Below are positions 50,188 through 62,074 of a stretch of DNA of 64,000 bases, in pieces. Both the position numbers and the translations under genes were made by a program. Source of the stretch: Monilinia fructicola. Taxonomy: Eukaryota > Ascomycota > Leotiomycetes > Helotiales > Sclerotiniaceae. The notes under the pieces are model-generated. The model was not told the origin of the DNA, did not search any database, and worked only from the letters and a program-made list of their open reading frames with translations. Position 1 is the stretch's first letter. The number at the start of each line of letters is the position of its first letter. The stretch covers positions 2,473,501 to 2,537,500 of the forward strand of contig VICG01000003.1 of assembly GCA_008692225.1 (NCBI GenBank), written 5' to 3'.

Positions 50188-51703
50188 TCAAACCCATAAA
50201 CCACCAACGACTACCGCCACGATGCCCAATGCCGTAGGTAGAGTCTCGTGATCATTTGCAGCCTCATTTGTACTCCTGACTTTTCCGCCAATAGCAGCGG
50301 CAGTATTCGTACCGAGGTCTCCTAGGCCAGTCCCAGTCGTACAAGCCGCTGTCTCCGTTACCAGAAACCCTTGCTGATCATAGCTCTTCACCGTACTACA
50401 TCCTACAAAAACCGTGCTCGTTACAGCAAATCCTCTTGAATCCCAACCCGTAATAGTTTCAAGGCCATCTCCTGATGGCAGCGAGGACGAAGAAGGCGAA
50501 AGGTCCACAGAAGAGGATGGGGTTGATCCTGCTGATGTCTAGGTACTTCAAGTCAGTATTGTGAGGAGCATTGGAAAAAAGGGAGGAGATAGACACGTAC
50601 TTATAGGTGAAGCACTTACAGGGACAATCTTTCCTTCGGAGGATATCTCCCAACCAGAAGGAATGCTTGGCCCGGTACTCCACGTCACTTGAGATACGGT
50701 TTGCGTTCCGGCAACCCAAGGCCATCCGGTTTGCGTGGCCGAATTACCATTATTGATTCCGGCAGGGATAGTTGGGGAGCTAGACGTTACAGCTGCAGCA
50801 CCGGCTGTTTGAATTACTGATGCTGAGGACGGCACATTGCCATTTACTGACCCCCCGACAGCTTCGATTGATGTCCAGTCCCCAGATTCGTCACCATATT
50901 TGTATTGGGTGCCAGTGGAATAATCACTAACATGAATCGACTTAACGACCATGGTGAAAGGACCTTTGGAGTAATCAGTCGGACCACGGGCCCAGGAAAT
51001 TGTTCCTGGGGCATTCGACGAATCCCCTCCAGACCATGCTCCAAACTTAACTTGCATTGGGGATTGTGGGTATTGATCCGTATCGGCGGTAGCTGGCGTA
51101 AGAACCCTGACTACGGTGGAGCCGACTGACCAAACGACTTGCTCTGAAGTCCATTCGATGGTATACGTAATGAATTCGCCTTGATTATTTGCAGCAGGGT
51201 TGAAGGCTCCACGGTTATAATCTGTGACCTTGCCTTTGCCAAAATAGTTGGTTTGCACTTCAGTATCATCCGCTCCAAGCCATTCCATATCAATCTCATC
51301 CAAATCGTCAGATTGTAGAACTAGGGTGCTAACGATACCCGCGCCGGGAGCTGCCTTCATGGTGAGCTGCACCTTTCCAAACATGATATAAAAGATACTA
51401 GAAAGAGTAGGCGCGTCGCCTGATTTGGAGACCGTGAATGAAGCGCCATTGGAGTCGTATGAAATATCACCAGAGGCACTGAAGGAATTAACGGATCCGG
51501 AAGTGAAGTCGACACTGATAGATTTCCCCAAAGCAGTATCCGCAGGACAGCTGGCTGGTATGAGGTCAGTAAGGTTTTGATGAAGGAAGGGAACGATGGT
51601 ATTTACTTGTGAATAACGGATTACAAGAACTGTAAGTCTGAGCAAAGGTGAATTCAGCTGACAATAATGCTGTTGCAGCGGTGAGAAAAAGTTTGGGAAA
51701 CAT
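50188..51703 (-). CDS. GPI-anchored CRH-type chitin-glucan transglycosidase (GH16)
   Basis: Three exons on the minus strand, 51703-51607, 51554-50620 and 50538-50188, join in phase to 460 aa. It starts MFPKLFLTAATALLSAEFTFA (signal peptide), then a Cys pair SSCNPLFTTSCPADTALG. The GH16 catalytic motif DEIDMEWLG (about residues 117-125, nucleophile and acid/base Glu) is in the LVLQSDDLDEIDMEW strand. The C-terminal third is Ser/Thr-rich and ends in a hydrophobic stretch (LPTALGIVAVVVGGLWV) preceded by small residues, as in GPI-anchor signals. Crh1/Utr2 family enzymes link chitin to beta-glucan in the cell wall. The gene is divergent from SFH5, separated by about 1 kb. Confidence 0.92.
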
Positions 51704-52747
51704 CTCTAAAGTTAAATGCGAGATGAAAGGCGAGTTGCAGAGCGGCAACGCAAGTAATTGTCGTACAATGGCCTAGATCAGTGATCTTCCTTCGAAGGCT
51801 GGAATTGATGATTGAGGAGAGCTCCAGTTTCTTACTGAAGGATACCTGCTTTCAGTTCAGAAGGTTGTCAAAAGATCCGACAAATATATCGGTAGATATC
51901 AAGTATGTAGCCTTTAGCGGAAGTGACTAGGCATGTATGGAATTATACCACTTCATGCAGCTACTCGTGTGGATATATGAGGCTGCAGGAGTTTTGTATA
52001 TTTTCCAGCCACCTCATTATCGTGTGCACATTTTCATACACGCAGTACACCAGAGACCTCGACAAACAAGGATTTGATTAGTTCTAGAAAGAAAACGGTG
52101 CATATAGCAAACGGATCCCAGGTCAAGCGTCATCATTTGTTGAACAAGTTGAATGGAAGGAAAAAAAGAAATTAATGAAGAGGTTGGGTGGTGGACCAAG
52201 AAGTACCTACTAGGTAGGTAAGTAATGAGCATTGACTGCTATTGAGCATGTAAGTAGGGTAGAGGTGTGTACAAGTACCAAGTATACTCCGTACCGAGTA
52301 CAAGTATAGATTTCTTACTGTAGGTACGTCCACGGGTAGCCGCGTAACTGCTGCATTGGGCAAGGTTCCATGTTATTTTTTATATCTTGACCTTTGAAAC
52401 TCAGCCTTGTCCAATGCTCTCAGCCTGATCTGCTAGGTGATTAGGTAATTAGGTAATGAGGTGATTAGATAATCAGATAATTAGATAATCAATCCGTGCA
52501 TGAATGAAGAACCGTGGACCACACAAAGCAACGAAGGGGTGGCTTATCGATTAGCGTCGGCGGGTCGGAAGTTATAGAAATAGAAAATTAATGAAATTGG
52601 ATGCTTCCGAGTTTCGAGTACCGGTCGGTACCTTATCAGTGGTATGTACCTAGCATGCGTGCATTTTGATCTTTTGATCTTTTGGTCAACCATACACTCA
52701 ATACATACAATACATACAATTCAATTCATTACCGATTCCAATACATA
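51704..52747. promoter_or_regulatory. Divergent promoter region between CRH-type and SFH5 genes
   Basis: About 1 kb between two start codons. It contains TACTCCGTAC (52285-52294) and ACCTACTAGGTAGGTAAG (52205-52222), a short TAGGTAATTAGG-type repeat (52436-52490), and no gene. Confidence 0.5.
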
Positions 52748-54056
52748 ATGAGCGCAGAAGGCGAGGCAAACGTTTCAAAGGTCAATGTTCCAGAGGAAAC
52801 TATTGAACCAAAAGCTGCAAATACGGTGTCATCACCGGCACTTGTAGCAGTCGAAGATTCAAAGACAACTGCAATAGAGTCAGCACCAGCAACAGGCGAA
52901 GACCCAAAACCTACCATAGAGCCAACTTCACAAATCACGTCTGAACAACCAAAGGCTACAATTAATGATGAGCCATCTACTACCGAGACAGTTACTGCGG
53001 AGCCCACTAGTGAACCGACCCAAGAAGCAGCTGTCAAACTAGAATCCGTAAAGGAAGCCGATGCGGAAGCAGCCGCCAAACTAGTATCTACAGACGCAAA
53101 CGATGTGGAGAAAGCTCCTTCAACCCCTCAACACTCCGTCTCATTCGATAAAGGCACCAAAACACATGATGGCTCGCCATTGTCCAGACTTTTTGCAGAA
53201 TTGCCGGCAATCTTCGAGGCAGCTGGACATAATGAGATGTGGGGAATTGTGCTTGATCCATCCGAAACTCACGTCCAAACAAGTATAGTGCTTGAGAAAT
53301 TCCTAAGGGCGAATGCTAAGGATGTCCCCAAAGCTAAGGCTCAATTGGTCGAAGCTTTGAAATGGCGAAAGACAATGCAACCACAAAAGCTATTAGAAGA
53401 TACAGAGTTCGACAAGGTCAAGTTTGGTAACCTGGGATACGTAACGTCCTATACTATTAGCGAAGGCCGCAAAGAAATCATCACATGGAATATCTATGGG
53501 GCAGTGAAGGATGTCAAGAAGACTTTCAGTGATGTTCCTGAGTGTGTAGCCTATGATATGTGTGTGTGATATTGATAGAGTACTGATCTTATGACATAGA
53601 TTTCTCAAATGGAGAGCAGCTCTCATGGAACTGTCCATCAAAGAGCTGGATCTTGGTTCCGCAACAGAAAAGATTCCCGAGAATGGCCCTGATCCGTATC
53701 GTATGATCCAAGTCCATGACTATCTCAACGTCAGTTTCCTGAGAATGGATCCTAGCATCCGTGCCGCATCCAAAGAGACGATTCAGATTTTCAGCATGGC
53801 TTATCCTGAGCTATTGAAGGAAAAGTTCTTCGTTAATGTTCCCATGGTAATGGGTTGGGTGTTCACAGCCATGAAGGTCTTCTTGAGTGCCGACACAATT
53901 AAGAAATTCCACCCGCTCAGCTATGGCTCCAACCTTGGTGGTGAAATTCCAGCTGTTGCGGAGAAACTGCCCAAGGAGTACGGGGGAAAGGGTGAAGACT
54001 TGAAGAGTGGTCTCACAGTCAAATATTCTGCAGGCGAAACTTCCAAGGCGGAGTAG
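52748..54056 (+). CDS. SFH5: Sfh5-type Sec14-like phosphatidylinositol transfer protein
   Basis: Two exons, 52748-53541 and 53600-54056, join in phase to 416 aa. The first about 135 residues are an acidic, Thr/Pro/Glu-rich low-complexity extension (GEDPKPTIEPTSQITSEQPK) not found in the core family. The CRAL-TRIO N and Sec14 domains follow: EKFLRANAKDVPKAKAQLVEALKWRKTM, then YNPFRMI-like PYRMIQVHDYLNVSFL and NVPMVMGWVFTAMKVFLSADTIKKFH. These fit the Sfh5 group, which in yeast is a heme-binding Sec14 paralogue tied to phosphoinositide homeostasis. The core is shorter than canonical Sec14. ATG 52748 is chosen; the frame extends upstream only via a TTG. Confidence 0.85.
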
Positions 54057-54959
54057 AAGGGTGAAATGGTCTCGAGTTCTTTAATGGGGATGTAATACTA
54101 AGGGAGGTTTATCGTTTGAAGAGAGATCCTTCAAGGTAATTTAGGGCGTTCATATATCCTTTGCTTTCGTGTCTGCTTTTCGAGGTTTAGATGCTTCGCT
54201 TTATACCATCGAATAGTCGAAGAAATATTATACAATTATTGCCTATGCTGTTGTTTGAGTCACACGAAGGTTTGTGGTGGTTGTCCAGATATATATATAT
54301 GTGTATATTGGTTTGAGGGTGGTATAGATAATTATTATAAGCTTTCCCACTTGGTATTGATGTATTGATAGAGAAGAGTATTTAAGTTTATGATATCGAT
54401 GATCTCCTGAGGTTGTATATCCCTTTATACAGCTGGAGGTAGATGGACACCTAGGTACCTATAGACATCATCACAACAGACTCAGTTTTGATTGGGCGAT
54501 GGTAGTGTTTTGAGGGCTTCCAAGGTTCTATTCTATTAGCACTGCCAATGGTAGCTGGAGAGGGCCAAAGAAGTGATTCATCCAAGTTGGTAAATACCAG
54601 AGCTTCCAGTTATCTAGGTAGGCAGACAGGTATATATCCAACAAGTATAATACCTACTTACTTTACTGCTACTCCTTTATTATTACTTACTAATAAGTAC
54701 CTAGCAGTGTTACCTACCTAGATACACACCTTTATCATTATTGTTATTCCATCGAGTCCCTTCGAATTCATCCATGGATACTTGAAACATAGGGATCCGT
54801 CCACACACGATTACCTAGTAGTTCTTTTTTGTGTTGTTTTAATACTTATTAGTCATCACCACATTATGATCAACATGATCAAAAAGATTTAATATTTCTT
54901 TCATATAAGATATAGGTAAGGTTATATAAACAAACGTTGGCCATTTATTATCTTACAGA

Positions 54960-55026
54960 CACAGACACAGACACACGCACACACACACACACGCATTCCA
55001 TCCATCCATCCATCCATCCATCCATC
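54960..55026. repeat. CA and ATCC simple repeats
   Basis: CACAGA/CACACA units, followed by six to seven ATCC units. Confidence 0.85.
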
Positions 55027-55239
55027 CAACTTCAGCAAACCTTACCATCTACTTGTTTGTACTACTCGAGTAGATACTAGGTATTCATTCATCGTTTGAA
55101 AAGAAACGTCATTGGTACTGTACCTAGCAGTTACCGCCACATTTTCATTGTGGATACAAACCTGGAAGCGACGATTCTCAAGCCACTCACTCACGGCCGA
55201 CGGAGTACAAGTACTTCGTTACTTATTAATAATTCCTGA

Positions 55240-55286
55240 ATTACAGTACCAGTACCAGTACCAGGACCAGTACCAGTACCAGTACT
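55240..55286. repeat. (CAGTAC)n hexanucleotide repeat
   Basis: About seven to eight CAGTAC units with single-base variants (CAGGAC and TAGGAC). Confidence 0.85.
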
Positions 55287-55879
55287 AGGACTGACTTATT
55301 TACCTCGTACTTATCATTATTACCTTCGCATTAGCTTGCAATCTTGCAATTCGCTGGGATGGAAAGAAGGACTGACTAAAACTACCTACCGACCTAATTC
55401 ATAACTACCTAGTACCTCCAGCTCCAGCTATCCCGAGTCTATCTATCTCCAGCTACTTGAGAAAGACCTAGTACCCAGGGAGCTACAAGGCAAGAAAGAA
55501 TCAACTCTCTTCTCATTCATGAGCAGTTGTCGAGAACTCTAGGTAAATACTAGATACTTACTCGGTACATACATAAATAAGATCTTACATACTAGGTACC
55601 TATCTACTTATCTACCTACCTAACCTACCTAACCTACCTAACCCGCATACCTACATACCTACTACATACAAGCAAAATCTCTCTACCTCCCTCTACCTTC
55701 TTACCCACTCCAGCTAATAGAGTATCGAAGCCAGTTCCAGAAGCGTACAACTTGCAAGATATTACGATCGCCTCTTCTCATTCGACTACTCTGCTTCAAA
55801 ATATCCACAACCTACGCTTTTTTATTTGATTTGTTTTTGCGTCATTCCTTCATCTTTTCTTTCCTGTGCTTCTCCCTAC

Positions 55880-55976
55880 GTTTGAGAGAGAAAGAAAGAG
55901 ATAGAGAAAGACCAAAAGGAAAAGGAAAAGGAATAGGAGACGGAAAAGGAAAAGGAAAAGGAAGAGGGGAAAAAAA
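55880..55976. repeat. Purine-rich GGAAAA tract in leader of the USP7 gene
   Basis: Nearly pure purine over about 95 bp (GAAAGAGA, then GGAAAA units) ending at poly-A, about 160 bp before the start codon. Confidence 0.85.
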
Positions 55977-56135
55977 AGAACTCCTTGGGAAATTCTGGAA
56001 GCTGGTTGTACTTTTTTGTCGACCGCGACCATGGATCCTGTAAGCAAAGATTCTGAAGCATTCCCCACTTCCACCCCTCCCATGATTTCAATACCCAATC
56101 TTTCCATGATATAACGAGAAGCTGTCTGCGCCACC

Positions 56136-59100
56136 ATGGTAGCTGATTCTCATACTGATTTCATCTCATGCAAGCAGTCCTTCGATGCAGACATACAATC
56201 GCCCGAGAATATGATTGTTGATCCTGACGAGTATGTCGAACAATCTGAAAGTGAAAAGGATGATATCGCCATCATAGATCCGGATGAACCAAGGCCAACG
56301 CCTGCCGATGACTGTACGATCAACCAACCATGGGGGTTTCGGGATACTGAGCTGACATGTATTCAACAGATGAAGCTATAAAAGAGCTGGTGCTGCCACC
56401 GTTGGATCAACAGCCCCGGATATTAGAGACGGTTTACCATACGTGGGAGATTACAAATTGGAACGAACTGCAGAAAAGAGAACATGGTCCTATCTTTGAG
56501 GCCGGGGGGTATCCATGGTAACCATTTGGAATCCATAATACATATGCGCGACGAGTGCTGATCAGGTTAGGCGTGTTTTGATGTTTCCGTATGGGAATAA
56601 TGTCGATAATGTGTCCTTCTACCTGGAGCATGGGTTTCAAGATGAAAAGCCTCCAGAGGACTGGGTATGTTGTGTACAGTTCGCCCTCGTTTTGTGGAAC
56701 AAAAATGATCCAACCATCTACACTTATCATACCGCACACCATCGATTTACCCCGGATGAAGGAGATTGGGGCTTTACACGATTCCACGACTGCCGCAAGC
56801 TTTTCAACCTGACATGGCCTGGCTCCAATCCTCCAAGGATGTTGGTTGAGGGCGGAGAGGCAAACATGACGGCGTACGTAAGAGTAGTTGAGGACGAAAC
56901 AGGCGTTTTATGGCACAACTTCCTTAAATATGATTCCAAGAAGGAGACTGGTTATGTCGGGTTGAAAAATCAAGGAGCGACATGTTATCTGAACTCGCTC
57001 ATTCAGTCCCTATATTTTACCAATGCCTTCCGCAAGGTATGTATTTATTGGAGGCTGTCTTCATTAGGAAGATATATTAACACAAGTTAGGCTGTATACC
57101 AAATTCCAACACAAGACGAGGACACAACGACAAATAGCGCGTACACTTTACAGCGTCTTTTCTACCAGCTGCAGTCATCCTCTGCGGCCGTGAGTACCAA
57201 CGAACTCACCAAGTCTTTTGGCTGGGATACGAAGCAGATTTTTGAACAGCAAGATGTCCAAGAGCTTTCTCGGAAATTGATGGAGCGCATGGAAATCAAA
57301 ATGAAAGGGACTGAGGCGGAGAACGTCCTTCCCAAATTGTTTTGTGGGAAAGTGCGAACATACATCTCTTGCATCAATGTGGACTATGAATCTCGCCGAG
57401 TGGAAGACTTTTGGGACGTCCAATTGAATGTTAGCGGCAACAAGGACATTGAGGCGAGCTTCAAGGATTATATTCAGGTCGAGACGATGGATGGTGACAA
57501 CCAATACTTCGCAGGCGAGAACTACAAACTACAAGATGCGAAGAAAGGCGTGATTTTCGAATCATTTCCTGAAGTTCTTCATCTACAGCTGAAGCGATTC
57601 GAATACGATATCGAGAGAGATGCTATGATGAAAGTAAATGACCGTTACGAGTTCCCAGATAGTTTTGATGCTGCACCATATTTGTCGGATGACGCAGACA
57701 AATCAGAGTCTTGGATTTATAAGTTGCACGGGGTCCTTGTACACAGCGGAGATCTTAATGCAGGGCATTATTATGCATTCATCAAGCCCGAAAAGGATGG
57801 ATGGTTCTACAAGTATGATGATGACAAAGTCACGAGAGCTACGATGCGAGAAGTCTTGGAGGACAATTATGGAGGCGAGATGCCCCCCTTGAATGGACAA
57901 GTTCTGGACGCATCGCAAAAGCCCATCATACGACATAATAGCGCATATATGCTTGTCTATATTCGTGAGGCAAGACTTGATGAGGTATTGTTCCCTGTCA
58001 CGAATGCCGATACTCCGGCTCATCTCCGTAAGTTTCCAGATTCTACCCTGCTATGCGTCCCTACTGATATCAGTCAGAAAGAAAACTCGAAGAGGAGGCC
58101 GCTTTCAAAGAGGCACGACGGAAGGAACGCGAGGAGCAGCACTTGTATCTTACCGTTAGGGTGATTACCAATGAGACGTATGCAGCCCATAGTGGACACG
58201 ATCTTACCTTGTTTGACAGAAGTTATGACGAAGATCCAGCTGCTGCCAAGTCCTTCAAACTCCTCAAGAAGTGTACGATTGGCGAGCTCATTAAGATTAT
58301 TGCCGAGGATTGTAGGGTTGATCCAAGAAGATTGCGAGTCTGGTGTATGGTCAACCGCCAGAATAAAACGACAAGGCCTGATGTACCAATCATGGACCTG
58401 AACCAAACAATTGAAGATGCTCATATGAAACTAGCTGGTAGCAAGACGCAGGAGTTAAGATTATGGGCAGAATATGCTACAGCAGTTGATTCCAATGGTG
58501 ATGCAGTGTGGCCAGCTCATCAGTTAGCAAAGGAAGGGTCTTCCCCTACTAGATCCGACGAAATTGTCATATTTCTGAAATGGTTCGATGTCGAGGCCCA
58601 GGCCTTATCTGGATGCGGTCACGTTTATATCAGCAACCAAAAGAAAGTGGAGGAATTAGGTCCGCTTATTTTAGAACGTATGAGATGGCCAGAGGACACC
58701 AAATTGAAACTTTACGAGGTTAGTTGTTGTGATATCCTCCCTTTTAGTATCCCGCTCTGACCGTGTTATAGGAGATAAAACCTGATATGATTGAACCCAT
58801 GAAAGCTAAACAGTCACTCAAGGCCGCAGAACTCCAAGATGGCGATATTGTTTGTTTCCAGGAGGTTCCCGAGAAGGATTCCGATAGTGGAGGTAGCAGA
58901 AGTCCTGAGTGAGTTTTCCGATGGTCACATGAAAATATAAAAACGAATGAACTAATCACAGGAGCAGAACTCATTCGAGAACAGGCCCCATGTCTAAACT
59001 TCGTGGGAGCACGACTACTCGAGTGTCCAATGGCTCGATTCCACGCTACCAGCGCCCCCGATCACCTGACATCATAGAGGATGCTCGACAGTACTACGAT

Positions 59101-60217
59101 TTTCTCCGTCATCGAAGGCTGATCACATTTCACTGCCACCCCACTAAGGGTAGCAAAGAATTCAATTCCGAAAATTGCGAGTCATTCACCCTGGTACTCA
59201 GTGCAAAGCATACCTATGACCAGGTCGCCGCCAAGGTAGGGGAGAGGCTGGATGTTGATCCAACTTATATCAGGTTTTGGACCATCGCTCAAAGCACCGG
59301 CAATCCTAAAACGGCCATTAGGCGCATGCCAAATCATACCTTGGTTAACATGGTCACCGCTAGCTATGCTACATTCGCTACTACTAGCATAAGGGCAGAT
59401 GCTTTGTATTTCGAGGTCCTGGATATCAGTCTCGCGGAGTTGGATACTAAGAAGTCTATGAAAGTTAGCTGGATCAGCGAAGGAATCACAAAAGATGTAC
59501 GTATTTCTGAGCCATTGGTTGATTCTAATTTAGAGGAGTACTGACTGATTGCAGGAACAATTCGATATACTCGTGCCTAAAACTGGAATTGTAGATGACA
59601 TAGTGACATCTTTGATCAAGAAGGCTCAATTGGAGGACGAAGAAAAAGGTGGTCGGATTCGGGTATATGAAATACATAGCAATAAGATTCACAAAGAACT
59701 TCCGCGCGGTTATCCAGTCAAGGACATCACCGAATTCGTCAACATCATGCTAGAGCGAATACCAGAAGAAGAACTTGCCCAGCCTAACGGAAGTCAATAT
59801 ATCTATGCATTCCACTTCCAAGGCGAGCCAAATAAAGTGCATTCCATTCCATTCAAATTCCTCATTGTTCAAGTAAGTTTTCTTTCCTCTCCTCTACCCT
59901 TGAGTCCCACAACTGACCGCTTTCAGAATGAAATTTTCTCCGACACCAAGAAGCGATTGGAAAAGCGGACTGGCATAAAAGGAAAGAATCTTGAGAAGAT
60001 CAAGTTTGCTATCGTTAGGCGGAGCTCTTACACGAAACCTATATACCTGAGTGACGGTAAGTTGTGATCCATCACAGACCAATATTGCGGTGCTAAGCCT
60101 CTCACAGAAGATACATTATGGGATATGCTTGGTGATGATGATGATCAACTCGGATTAGACCACGTTGATAAATTACGAAACGCAAGGACTGGCATGGGAG
60201 ACTTATTCTTGAAGTAG
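56136..60217 (+). CDS. USP7/UBP15-type ubiquitin carboxyl-terminal hydrolase with MATH domain
   Basis: Ten exons, 56136-56313, 56370-56517, 56571-57036, 57091-58027, 58078-58718, 58772-58908, 58962-59496, 59555-59872, 59927-60056 and 60108-60217, join in phase to 1199 aa. This is a USP7/Ubp15 (S. pombe Ubp21/22) architecture. A MATH/TRAF domain (about residues 60-215: [29 protein letters not shown]) is followed by the USP core. Its Cys box [18 protein letters not shown] has the nucleophile near 247, and the His box [14 protein letters not shown] lies near 489. Then come the USP7-ICP0-binding and C-terminal ubiquitin-like domains, ending [11 protein letters not shown]...GMGDLFLK. It removes ubiquitin from substrates. 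The start has a strong context (caccATGG). Exon 3 uses the second of two AG sites (after caggttag). The leader has a GGAAAA tract. Confidence 0.95.
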
Positions 60218-60712
60218 ATTTTGGCATTGCTTATGAGAGGTTTTCTGCATGGCGCTATTGGTTGGTGGGAACATAGGCATGGTCTTATCAAATGCCATGC
60301 GATGATGTAGACGATGGGCATGGTAACAAAGTCAATTCTTTCTATGCAACATAATAGTTGATCGTCAGAGAACTTCATTTTTTAGCCATAAACGATCGAG
60401 GACAATGGGAAGATCATTGTGCCTCTGATGCAGATATTCTTCAAGTATGATGTTAGTCACTCTGTAACCCAAATAACGAGCGCGAAGATGTTTTTTACAA
60501 TAATTCATGAAGAGATACCTTAAAATTGTCGAGTCCATGGATAGCAACATTGCATTGGTGGCTCTTACAGACTAATAAAACCCCCTGATTTCGAGCCATG
60601 AGGAGTTACTCGCTAGCTGTATAATCCCGAGGATTATCCGACTGACAGATAGCAATAACCTCCCAAAGCGCGTCTTGACAGAAGGTTCCCCATTACAACC
60701 ACCCAACAAATA
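60218..60712. other. Short intergenic region before p24 gene
   Basis: About 500 bp: the 3' UTR of the deubiquitinase and the promoter of the p24 gene. No gene seen; open frames on the minus strand are short. Confidence 0.6.
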
Positions 60713-61526
60713 ATGAAGCCCTCTTTAATCTGGTGCAGCCTTTTGGCATGCATTTCCCCTCTTGTATCTGCCACTGCCCTTACATACAAGCTTAGTGCCA
60801 ATGAGAAGGCATGCTTTTACTCCAATGTTGACAAACAAGGTGCCAAAATAGCTTTCTACTTTGCTGTACGATGCGCCTAGCCTCTGATATTCGCATGAAC
60901 ATCTCTGACATTTATCCCATACAGGTTCAAGCTGGAGGCTCTTTTGATGTCGATTATGAGGTTTTGGGTCCAAATGATAGAGTTATAATGAAGGAAGAGA
61001 AAGAGCGACAAGGCGACTTCGTCTTCACAGCCACGGAGGTCGGAGAATACAGCTTTTGCTTCAATAATCAAATGAGCACCTTTGCGGAAAAGTTTGTTGA
61101 CTTTGAGATCGCTGTACGTTTGATCTTCTGGGACTTGTGATCACAGGAACTATTACTGACAAGTCTACTAATTCTCTAGGTTGAGAATGAGCCGCGCGCT
61201 TCGATACCCTCAAAACAAGGGACAACTCCTGAGCAGACATCCGCTTTAGAAGAATCGATTTTCAAGCTTTCCGGCCAGCTCTCCACCATTACAAGAAATC
61301 AGAAATACTTCCGCACAAGAGAAAATAGGAACTTCAGCACGGTGAGGAGTACAGAGAGGAGGATCTTTAACTTTAGTGTTATCGAGAGCCTGATGATGAT
61401 GTGTATGGCTGCCCTACAAGTCTTTATTGTCCGGTTTTTCTTCCAGGTATGTTGTTCTAGCTTGGTTATGGATATAGAGGTGGTTCTGATGAGAAGTAAT
61501 AGGGCGCCAGGAAAGGTTACGTGTGA
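60713..61526 (+). CDS. p24 (EMP24/GP25L) family cargo receptor
   Basis: Four exons, 60713-60865, 60925-61113, 61180-61446 and 61503-61526, join in phase to 210 aa. The order is the family's: signal peptide (MKPSLIWCSLLACISPLVSATA), a GOLD domain with the Cys pair (ACFY and SFCF), a coiled coil (LEESIFKLSGQLSTITRNQKYFRTREN) and a single TM segment (SLMMMCMAALQVFIVRFFFQ). The short cytosolic tail GARKGYV comes from a 24-nt last exon after an acceptor ending taatag. p24 proteins cycle between ER and Golgi in COPI/COPII vesicles. The FF after the TM and the Lys/Arg tail are the coat-binding elements; read without the last intron the tail would be wrong. Subfamily (Erp1/5/6) is uncertain. Confidence 0.88.
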
Positions 61527-62074
61527 ACGTATTGGGTATGGGATTGGTGCAGATGAGATGAATAAAATGATTCTAGGTCCCGAGGGGCCTTCTGTGTACT
61601 ATATACACTTAACAATTGACGCTCCATAAATGACCGAAATCGAAACAATTGAATGTGTTACTCCATAGCTCTGAAAATCATCTGTGAATCGGCCAGACAG
61701 GCTTGCCGAAACGCTCGTATAGCAACAAGTTATTAAAACAACACTCAACTCATAAAGATTTCCTTTTGTCAAGGTATACCTAAATCTCATCTAAGTACAA
61801 TGGACAGCGCAACTTTGATTGGTATATCTGTATTCTCTGTACGTTCATTCATGTTACTTGAGACAGCATTGTAGGAGCTATTCAACATATAGGTGCGCTA
61901 GTACTATCTTGGTTAGCGTGACGTAGCATGGAATCGCGATAATTTGAACATTTATCGATTTATCGATTCACGATAGGCACAAGCTACTCCCAATCAATTC
62001 TATCTCGTGTTTCTATCTTCCAGACCACTTCAAAGCACCTGCATTCTGCCAACGTCCGAAATAATATAACTTCA
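61527..62074. other. Intergenic region between p24 and SNW1 genes
   Basis: About 550 bp. The p24 3' UTR and the SNW1 promoter with a TTTATCGATTTATCGATTC stretch (61953-61969). No other gene seen. Confidence 0.55.

Larger units (their letters stand above)
54057..56135. other. Intergenic region upstream of USP7/UBP15, repeat-rich
   Basis: 2.1 kb. Contains CA/ATCC (54960-55026) and CAGTAC (55240-55286) simple repeats, TACCTACC words at several places, and a purine-rich GGAAAA tract (55880-55976) in what is probably the 5' UTR of the deubiquitinase. A TACCTGCC-like cluster lies near 55380-55660. No gene seen. Confidence 0.55.
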
